Positions 53,845-61,536 of a stretch of 64,000 nt of DNA are shown piece by piece. Under the pieces are notes generated by a model. That model saw only the letters and a program-made list of their open reading frames with translations, was not told the origin of the DNA and ran no database searches. Source of the stretch: Malus domestica (lineage: Eukaryota; Streptophyta; Magnoliopsida; Rosales; Rosaceae). The stretch covers positions 1,247,501 to 1,311,500 of the forward strand of contig NC_091668.1 in the NCBI RefSeq assembly GCF_042453785.1, read 5' to 3'. Numbering within the stretch: position 1 is the first letter of the stretch; every line of letters begins with the position of its first letter. The position numbers were made by a program, and so were the translations under genes.

Positions 53845-54146
53845 ATGGCGGACAAAACTTAGAGAAACGGTAATCGGGGGGCAGAAGAAGCGAACTAGCC
53901 CTCGAACAAGCTCGGGGGATAAAAGCAGCCGGGGAAGTGGCGATGGAGGGCCAAAACTTGTGATGTTCAATAGCAAGATCACGTATGCAGAGGCATTGGA
54001 AGCAACAAGACAATTCGATGAGGAAAATGTGTTAAGCAGGGGAAGATATGGACTGGTATTCAAGGCCACCTTTCAAGATGGAATGGTGCTCGCAATTCGA
54101 CGCCTTCCCGATGGTTTTCTTGATGAAGGCAGCTTCCGCAAAGAAG
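53845..54146 (+). pseudogene. 302-bp copy of the LRR-RLK 1 kinase region
   Basis: Colinear, with no indels, with 52,349-52,650 of LRR-RLK 1 (constant offset 1496) and differing at six sites (2%). It spans the juxtamembrane segment and first kinase strands only, and starts and stops inside the source sequence. Its right edge joins a LINE 3' tail at a single base. The open frame running through it (53,816-54,199) is a by-product. It is a recent fragment with no promoter of its own. Confidence 0.93.
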
Positions 54147-54257
54147 TACTTGGTTCTAACGGAGGACATGACACAAAACCGAGCGCAATGGCGTTCTAGG
54201 ATTCATATAGCCGACCCCACTTAGTGGGAAAAGGCTTTGTTGTTGTTGTTGTTGTTG
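54147..54257 (+). mobile_element. RTE-type LINE 3' tail fused to the kinase fragment
   Basis: Translates to EDMTQNRAQWRSRIHIADPT followed by a stop, the C-terminal end of an RTE-like reverse transcriptase. It then runs through AGCCGACCCCACTTAGTGGG into a GTT-repeat tail. The same tail is seen at 34,813 and 46,660. It is fused at 54,146/54,147 to kinase sequence, in a different frame. Confidence 0.85.
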
Positions 54258-54576
54258 AGGTTAGATCCAGATAGTGAGATTTCAATTTTTAAATAAATAA
54301 ATTTAAAATGAAATATTTTTATTCACAATTTCATTTATCACCGTTAGATAAGCTAAAATTTATAAATTTAAAATCTAAATTCATTGGATTCCAAACGGGG
54401 ATAAAAAATTTATTTCAAATACGAGAATGATTTACATAGCACAGATAATACTGTTATCGTGACGTGACGTGATGTTAGTAATACACCTGCCGTGTATTAT
54501 TGGTATGGAATGATATTGGCAGGCGAGGGGACTCACCGAAGCGACATATCATCAGGCGTATGTTGCTCCCCGGATG

Positions 54577-54690
54577 TTCCCGCCAAATAACTAATGCTCA
54601 ATTGGGGTGAAGCACGTGGCGACAACTGTAGAGACAGGAAAGTAGCCGTTAAGATTGAACGTTCGCCAGGCACGTGGTCCCCTAATCAGA
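54577..54690. repeat. Shared 3' flank of the two RLK genes (left copy)
   Basis: TTCCCGCCAAATAAC (54,577-54,591) and GAAAGTAGCCGTTAAGAT (54,638-54,655) recur in inverse order and orientation at 60,343-60,357 and 60,280-60,297. Both copies lie about 1.2 kb beyond the stop codon of their RLK gene, showing that the RLK duplication included flanking DNA. Confidence 0.8.
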
Positions 54691-54795
54691 TTCTCTGGGC
54701 CTTTGCTTGCACGTCAGATTTTATTAGGAAATTGTTGACCAGCACGTGGTTTCTATTTTTTATGTTGGCACCAGATGTGATCCCTTTATTTTTAA

Positions 54796-54938
54796 GAAAA
54801 CTAATGTAAAAAATTTGAAAATCTTGAATTTTAACGATAAAGATAAAATAAAGAGTAAAATAAATAGTATTATGATTGACTTTTTAGTGTAAAAGTGTAG
54901 TTTTTTGTTAATAATTTTTTCGTTAAAATTCCCTTATT
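54796..54938. mobile_element. Recurrent AT-rich MITE, copy 3
   Basis: From GAAAACTAATGTAAAAAATT to TTTTTCGTTAAAATTCC; same family as 39,408 and 49,391. Confidence 0.6.
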
Positions 54939-55639
54939 TCTATTAGCCAGGTAGCTGCCTGCTAGGTTCATCGGACATAGAGATTTTTCAGTGTGATTGT
55001 CACACATGATAGTACATCACGTGTCATTATATAAATAGTGAGATGTGTGTGTCAAAAAGTTAATAACATCAAAAATAAAATTTTTCATGTCTTACGTAAA
55101 AACACATGATGTATCATCTATGTTCCCATCACAATTAAAAATTTCTCCATTTGGCAGGACCATGAAATGAAAGCATAGATAGGGCCGGAACGCTCACGCT
55201 TCGTGTCTCACTTTCTAAAGGCCATGGCCTTTACCCTTCTTTGCTTCTAATTCACTCACAAAACGGGAAAATGATGTCCGCAATCTTTTATACTCTACAG
55301 TCTTCTTCTTTTTTTCTAGTTTTTAAATTGAAATTGAATAAAGGGGTCTGCTATCCACACATCTCATTTTACTTCTCGCATACCCTTTGTTAATTTATGT
55401 TCGTTGATCTTTTTTACTTCATCCAATCCGACGGCTAAAAATTAAAAGGGTGTGGATATCATAACCTTTGAATGAATTAAAAGTGCATCGAAGAGAAAAC
55501 AGGTATGCGGAGATCATTTTCCTTAGACTGACGATGGGAGGCATATAGTAGGGGAACGGGAAGGAATTCACACAAGAAATAATAAGCTACCTGCTCAGTT
55601 GCAGTTATCATCAAAACAGGCACTGTTGATATATATGTT

Positions 55640-56378
55640 GTTAGAAGTTTTTGTCAAAATATACAAGAGCTGCCCCTCTCAGCCTTTGCGACACCAAATA
55701 GCCGCTCGCTGCATTGACACACTCCCCGATAGAGTGGAAGGTTACACCAGCAGCCCTGAGAATTCGAGTTCCTTGCTTTGTAAGGGGATGACGAGGGATA
55801 TGAGGAAAGAGATAGGCAGCAAAATCAACTTGGCCGCAAGAAGTTGCAATTCCGAGAGTTGCCCGGAGGTCCAAGTCCAGGCAGCTCCTTTTAACAAACC
55901 ATTCCGAAAATTGCTTACAGAGAATCATGGCAGCCATGATCAGAGGACGCTCGAAACCTTTGGAATGTAATCTTCCACAAGATAATCGATGGTATCAACC
56001 CTAGAATACATACACGATCAATGCCCGATCAACGTTAACGTCCAGATTGTTTTTTTGAGCAACCTTCAATAAGATGCTCACAAGCCATGTACTCGAGGTC
56101 GAGGAGTCACTCAAACACCCATCGACAATGTAGTTGTTCGCATACCCAACAACCTTGGAATTGCAGTGGTAACCCATATCCCAGGATCATGACCAAAAGA
56201 ACAGCTGAAGAACAGCAGGGAAAGGACAATTTCGAAGTCGTCGGACGTGAGCTCGTTACCAGCAAGATCTATGAACGTTTTAAACGCCGATAACTTTAGT
56301 TCGATCTCCACAGACGACTTGTTCAAATGCAACAGCTGCATGCAGTGGCACTAGAATCTGGAAATTGCTTCTGAATTC
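55640..56378 (-). pseudogene. SKIP35: SKIP35-like ankyrin-repeat pseudogene
   Basis: Reading the minus strand from 56,341 downward gives LSAFKTFIDLAGNELTSDDF, then a stretch with LVSILLKVAQKNNLDVNVDRAL, then WFVKRSCLDLDL and FAAYLFPHIPRHPL, and finally ECVNAASGYLVSQRLRG. As I recall the family, these match successive parts of the plant ankyrin protein SKIP35, an ASK1/SKP1 partner. The pieces lie in different frames with stops between them, and a large part between the ankyrin region and the C-terminal ECVKAGG-like block is missing. The N-terminal half is absent. A TRIM element lies directly at the 5' edge. This is a decayed copy; an intact parent should lie elsewhere. Confidence 0.75.
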
Positions 56379-56916
56379 TGTTGAAATGTCCCACAGCCGT
56401 ATTAATGATAAAATAATAGTTTAAATGTCATAATCTCACTCCAACTAATACCGAGGCATTTTGTGATAAAACCTCACACCTGACGGATTGTGCAGGTGGT
56501 AATTACTAAGTTGAGGACAATATCGGTGTTGTTGAAAGTGGGCCGTATGGCCCGTCTCTCTGATAATTCTACATGGCATCAAAGTAAGGGAGCGGGCCCA
56601 TACTATACTATACTGCCACGTGATGGATGGGTCCCCTTGGCCCCGCGCGATGATGTTGGGTCCCTTGGCCCCGCGTGTAGGGTGAGTCCCCTTTGCTTTA
56701 CGTGATTGTGGTTGTCGATGTGTGGATCTCCCACGTCACGTGTGACCCACTAATTGGGTCCCGCGTGAGGGGGCATGTTGAAATATCCCACATCGGCCGT
56801 ATCAATGATAAAATAATAGTTTAAGTATCATAATCTCACTCTAACTAATACTGAGACCTTTTATGATAAAATTCCACACCTGACGGATTGTATGACCCGT
56901 CTCTCATAATTCTACA
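56379..56916 (+). mobile_element. TRIM element with paired LTRs
   Basis: A 538-bp element with a left LTR (56,379-56,573), a primer-binding site-like TGGCATCAAAG at 56,574, a short non-coding interior, a purine tract (GCGTGAGGGGGCA) and a right LTR (56,776-56,916). Both LTRs run TGTTGAAAT...TTCTACA. A perfect 5-bp duplication, AATTC (56,374-56,378 and 56,917-56,921), flanks it. It has no coding capacity by nature. LTR divergence marks it as older than the copia element. Confidence 0.9.
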
Positions 56917-57104
56917 AATTCTGACAAATATTATCAAGGATCCCTCCCCTCCCCCGAGTAGAGAAAGCAGGAAGGAACAAGTAATAACCTGGAAAAACGA
57001 AACCAAAGAAGTAAGGGATTGGTGGTGTAGGAATTTGGGCCTTTGGCATAAGCCCATGTGAAATTAAAAACCTCAAAAGCAAAAATAATGGAAAAAAACA
57101 GAGT

Positions 57105-57176
57105 TCCGTTGCCGGGACTTGAACCCGGGTCTTTCGGGTGAGAGCCGAATATCCTGACCAACTAGACTACAACGGA
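57105..57176 (-). tRNA. tRNA-Glu (CTC)
   Basis: Seventy-two bases on the minus strand fold into a full cloverleaf: acceptor stem TCCGTTG/CAACGGA, box A TAGTCTAGTTGG, anticodon arm TTCGG-CTCTCAC-CCGAA with anticodon CTC (plus 57,140-57,142) and T arm with GGTTCAAGTCC. There is no intron. No mismatch is seen in the acceptor or anticodon stems, so it is probably functional nuclear tRNA-Glu, decoding GAG. Confidence 0.96.
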
Positions 57177-57240
57177 TTATTGATGGCAACAATAAAATAT
57201 AAATACAAATGTGTTAAATCCACCGTCTGACAGATCAAGA

Positions 57241-57372
57241 GCTCATTTGGAAGTGCTTTTAGTGAATTTTTTTTAAACCAATCCTTAGTAAAATTCAAGT
57301 GGATCCTGAAAAAACACTTTAGTGCTTCTTCCAACGCTTTCAGTCATTTTGAAAGTATTTTCAAACGAGCCC
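57241..57372. mobile_element. Short hAT-like MITE
   Basis: GCTCATTTGGAAGTGCTTTT at the left and the inverse of ATTTTCAAACGAGC at the right form imperfect terminal repeats around 130 bp of non-coding sequence. Confidence 0.55.
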
Positions 57373-57496
57373 CAAATTTTTAAAATTTGAAGTGTATCTT
57401 TCTTACATTGTATGCATATATTCCTATAGAAAAAAATTAGGGCTGATTTACTTTACCTCCATGTTTTGTCAATACAAACATTGCACATGTTTTGTC

Positions 57497-58659
57497 AATA
57501 CAAACATTGCACATGTTTTGCTTGATTTAGTAGGCACTACTTTGTATTGTGTATTGGGAATCATGATATTTTCTGTGTGAATGAGCAGAGAAATTTGAGT
57601 AGGGATGGTCATGCAATCTCACAACCAAATGAGTACAACTCTATTTTGGCACCTTTCGACTCTCAATATGTAAAATTTTCAAAGCACAACCAAATGAGAT
57701 TCTTCATAAACTCTGTCAACTTATGTTTTTCGCATAATATTTTATAATGTTGGCACGAAAATTGATGTTAAACTATGAAGTGGCAGAGAGTCCTACTTTG
57801 AAATAGTCCCCCTAACATTTCTTGGGTAAACAAATATTAATTCAAATTTCTTTCGTGGTTTATCTGTTTGTATAAATAACGACATATATAGAAAAAAGAG
57901 TATACAACAATCGATGCATGGAAGTTTCTCTCGTAGTAGAGGGTCGTATTGGTGGCCTCTGTATGGCCCGAGCGAGTTATCAAATGCATGCAATGACAAA
58001 GGAAGTGAGAACGACATGTCATGCAATTGAATACAATGAATAGTTTGCTTGTTTATTGATAGTCTGTTCGTTTTCAATACAAACATTGCACATGTTTTGC
58101 TTGATATAGTAAGAACTGACTTTGTATTGTGTATTGGGAATCATGAGATTTTCTGTGTGAATGAGCAGACAAACTTGAGTAGGGATGATCATGCAATCTC
58201 ACAACCAACTGAGTACAACTCTATTTGTCACCTTTCGACTCTCAATATGTACAATTTTCAAAGCACAACCAAATGAGATTCTTCATAAACTCTTTGTCAA
58301 CTTATATTTTTTGTATAATATTTTATAATATTGGCACGAAAATTGACGTTAAATTGTGAGATGGCAGAGAGTCCTACTTTGAAATAATCCCCTTAACATT
58401 TCTTGGGTAAACAAATATTAATTCAAGTTTCTTCTGTGGTTTATCTGTTTGTATAAAGAACTGCAGATATAGAAAAAAGAGTATACAACAAGCAATGCAT
58501 GAAAGTTTCTCTCGTAGTGAAGGGTCGTATTGGTGGCCTCTGTATGTGGCCCGAGCGAGTTATGAAATACATGCAATGACAAGGGAAGTGAGAACGACAT
58601 GTCATGCAATTGAATACAATGAACAGTTTGTTCGTTTATCGATAGTCTGTTCATTTTCA
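57497..58659. repeat. Tandem duplication of a ~579 bp unit
   Basis: Unit 1 (57,497-58,075) and unit 2 (58,076-58,659) both start AATACAAACATTGCACATG and run through the same landmarks, including GTGTGAATGAGCAG and GAACGACATGTCATGCAATT. Just left of unit 1 the starting 26 bp repeats once more. Frames in the units are not conserved as protein, so the unit is non-coding. Part of it (a GTTAAACTATGA/GGCACGAAAATTGA block) recurs inverted at 59,380-59,560. Confidence 0.88.
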
Positions 58660-59379
58660 TGGCCGGATTAAATGTGTTGTCGACTCTCATTTGATATTTG
58701 TTAGCGTGCAGGCCCATCCTCAAAAGAGGTTAGATCCTTTTCGAACCTCACACTCCACAGTTGGCGGACCAAATAATTCGAATTGCTTAAAAGAGTGATA
58801 TCTGATCCTTGGAAGAAAAAAATTATGTGTGAGATGAGCTAGTAAAAATACCAAGAAAGATGGCAAGATTTTAATTGCTCGATCGGGAGTTCTAAAGTGT
58901 GAGATCCGGAGAGGGTTGCCATCACTAAAACAAATCATCGTGAGTTTTAGCACCCTAATCTTTTTCACTATTCATTTTTAACTTTTTCATGTACTCTGCA
59001 ACCTTTCTTTTATCATCTCTGCTCTTGTTCTTATTACCCATAACCGTAAGTGATGTCTCAGTCTGATGCAGTTTGTGGGATCCAGAACAACCATGCAACT
59101 TCCAGTGTGCCAGTCCTATTATTGCTTTGCACTCACGAGAAATTCTCTCTTGCAAACAAGATACATATCATTAGTGGCGTCGTCTGCTAAGATAATATAG
59201 GCGGCGCTATAAGCCCATTAGATGTTTATTTCGTATTCAGAGCAAGCTTAACACAAGGTGAATTAGAGACGAGAATACTTCTCACTTAGCTCACCGTGTA
59301 GTGTTTCATTTCAATTAATTATGAATTACTATTGCGTAATTTTTTTTTCAAATGACAATATATTATTATGTTGAAATGG

Positions 59380-59560
59380 TATGATAGCGGAGAAGAGAAA
59401 TGTTGCAAGGACTCTCCCTCAAAGTGAGACTTTTCATGAATTATTTGCTACGTCATAGTTTAACGTCAATTTTCGTGCTAACATTATAAAACATTGTAAC
59501 AAAAACATGATAGGACAGATAGATCATGGAGAGTCTCATTTTTAAGAGAATTTCCTTACA
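59380..59560. repeat. Inverted relative of the tandem unit
   Basis: CATAGTTTAACGTCAATTTT and adjoining GACTCTCCCTCAAAGTGAGA are the inverse of blocks in both tandem units, suggesting a dispersed element inside those units. Confidence 0.55.
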
Positions 59561-59679
59561 TTTCTCGAGCGGAGAATACCACGATGACAGTGAATTCATT
59601 CTAAATAAAGTGACAAAAAATTTAAGAAATAAAATAAAAAATTGAAGGAAATTTTCAATGTTGGTTCATATCAAATCGA

Positions 59680-59890
59680 GAGGATCCTCACCTGATCCTT
59701 TTTGTGAGGATTATGGGGATCCTCCAATCGCATCTGTACCTCGTGCAGTCAGAAATCATTGTAAATTCTTTATTTAAAATTGAATATAAACAGTCTCTGA
59801 CAAAAATTAACCGCATGATGTACGATGAACGGATGTGTTTGGAGGATTCTCGGGATCCTCACGAAGAGGACCCGACGATGATCCTTTCTC
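59680..59890. mobile_element. MITE-like element with GGATCCTC ends
   Basis: GAGGATCCTCACCTGATCC at the left pairs with AGAGGACCCGACGATGATCC-type sequence at the right. The middle, TTTATTTAAAATTGAATATA, matches 49,190-49,215. Confidence 0.5.
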
Positions 59891-59949
59891 CACATCGAAG
59901 GCTCTTTGGACCGGACAGGGACTACGTGATGGTCAACACTTTATGAGAA

Positions 59950-60145
59950 AGAGATTTGGAGATGATCTCTTTCTCCAAAGCCACCAAATCAAGTAATCCA
60001 GACCCTTGAAATTTGATCCAACAACAAAAAACAGATAAGTTAGTAAAAACTTTTAAAAGTTATAATAATTTTTAGCCGTTTGATCAAATTTCAATAGTCC
60101 GAATCACTTGATTTGATGGTTTTGGAGGAAGAGATCCTCTCACTT
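59950..60145. mobile_element. Second copy of the MITE at 737-907
   Basis: GAGATGATCTCTTTCTCCAA and the inverse near the right end flank a middle (CTTTTAAAAGTTATAATAAT) shared with 737-907. Confidence 0.5.
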
Positions 60146-60239
60146 TATGAACTAAAATCCGACGTGGAATGCCCAAAAGAATCTGATTAAGCGTCGGGGT
60201 CCGACACTTCCGTGGGTCCTAACGCCTCTGCATCTCTTT

Positions 60240-60357
60240 CTCCGATACAGACGCCTATGCCCTGGCGGGAGACGTCGTATCTTAACGGCTACTTTCCTCT
60301 GTCTTCAGGGCTCGACACGTGGGTTATCCCAATTGAGTGCAAGTTATTTGGCGGGAA
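60240..60357. repeat. Shared 3' flank of the two RLK genes (right copy)
   Basis: Inverse of 54,577-54,690. It lies 1.18 kb beyond the stop codon of LRR-RLK 2, the same spacing as the left copy despite independent insertions on both sides. Confidence 0.8.
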
Positions 60358-60547
60358 TTAGAATACCTAAACAAAAGCATTAAAAGCCTTTACCTACACC
60401 AAGCCACTATGAATGATGATATTCTGCTTAGTATTTTCAAAGTGGTTAGGAAGAATTAATGTTTATGAATGACATTGTTTTAAGGAAAAAAAAAAAGTAG
60501 ACATATTAAAGTGACAACATATTAAATGAATCATGCGATGCAAAGTT

Positions 60548-61212
60548 AAGGTTTTAAAATACGCTAGGCTTAGTCCGGAGCTTAGCACTTACACGGAAAT
60601 TTAGGTGGATTTAAATAAATTTATTATATATCCTATAAATAAGTACTACTTATACTTAAAATAATTGCATTGAGATACATTAATTGCAAAATATAATGAT
60701 ATATAGATTATAAGGTTTTTTTTGTTAACACACTATGTTATCTACACTAAGAGGTGGGAGAGTGGGCTAAACCTTACAATGAGTTAGCAATAATCTGGTT
60801 CAAAATTCGTCTTTTGTGAGAATGGAACTTAAGACCTCTCACTTACCAATGAAGAGAAATATCACTAGACCGTAATATTAAATGACTATAGATTATAAAG
60901 TATTAGAACATAATGAAAATAAGAGGAACGAACACATAATGTATGTCCATCTAGTATTTTACAAATCTCTTATAATTTATTGAAAAAAATATAATACAAA
61001 AATGAAAGTGATCAATTTTCTGCCTAAGTAGAGTCGCGATCTAAACGGATGCCTAGGCGGGTCTGGAAGGGTTAGGTGGGCGCTTAGGCAGTCTGGATAG
61101 GCACCTAAACACGTCTAGGCGGTCTTTTTTAATTTTCAAACACTTAGGGATTAATCAGGACGGTGCCCAACCGCTTAACGTCTAGGCTGCGCCAGGCATA
61201 AATTTTTAGAAC
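60548..61212. mobile_element. Non-autonomous DNA element with a nested SINE
   Basis: The left end AAGGTTTTAAAATACGCTAG is similar to the inverse of the right end (CTGTTCTAAAAATTTATGCC). The right part is rich in CTAGGCGGTCT-like motifs. SINE copy D lies inside. No target duplication is evident. I recall similar elements as common in rosaceous genomes, and the superfamily is unsure. Confidence 0.5.
60722..60886 (-). mobile_element. tRNA-derived SINE copy D
   Basis: The minus strand begins GTCATTTAATATTACGGTCT and continues with TAGTGATATTTC and GTGAGAGGTCTTAAG, matching copies A-C. Confidence 0.65.
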
Positions 61213-61536
61213 AGTGCACAAAATTGAACACGTAACGCCACATAATAGTTATGAACACCGTCACCATAACGTCTATGATTCAGGAGAACATAGTTTAAGT
61301 CTAGCCCTATGGAGTGGTCCTTCAGCGACGTCAGGTCCAGGTTATGAACTTGAGCAAAAGCACGAATAAATGGAATAAAAGGCCAACCAACAGTAGGAAA
61401 TGAATTGATCAAAAGTTAATGCGCCTTTTTTATTTTCCTGAATATTATAAACCCTAATAAGTACATACAATTGCAAGAAGGAAGACGATGATGATTGAGG
61501 TAATGATTTTTTTTAAATAAAAAATTGAATAAAAAA

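Larger units (their letters stand above)
53406..55639. other. 3' flank of LRR-RLK 1 and insertions
   Basis: Holds the RLK 3' UTR, the Cassandra LTR (53,563-53,811), the kinase-LINE chimera (53,845-54,257), sequence shared in inverted form with the RLK 2 flank (about 54,577-54,690), the AT-rich MITE (54,796-54,938) and unassigned AT-rich DNA to 55,639. Confidence 0.65.
56917..61536. other. Spacer between the TRIM and LRR-RLK 2
   Basis: Contains the tRNA-Glu gene, several MITEs, a 579-bp tandem duplication (57,497-58,659), the shared RLK 3' flank (60,240-60,357) and a repeat element with a nested SINE (60,548-61,212). No protein gene is supported. The stretch 58,660-59,380 has no assigned content. 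Confidence 0.65.

Noticed and set aside
53816-54199. Possible new small kinase-like gene
   Set aside because: It is a 302-bp fragment of LRR-RLK 1 lacking most of the kinase domain, fused to a LINE tail; the open frame is incidental.
56184-56341. Short intact-looking ORF with FKTFIDLAGNEL as a small new gene
   Set aside because: It matches an internal part of SKIP35 and continues in other frames downstream, so it is a pseudogene piece.
57793-58723. Two similar minus-strand frames of about 100 residues as a duplicated gene
   Set aside because: They lie in the tandem repeat units, have no family features, and their similarity is explained by the DNA duplication.
58724-58926. Weak inverted repeat (AGATCCTTTTCGAACC and inverse) as a further MITE
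   Set aside because: Arms are too diverged and no second copy or target duplication is visible in the window.
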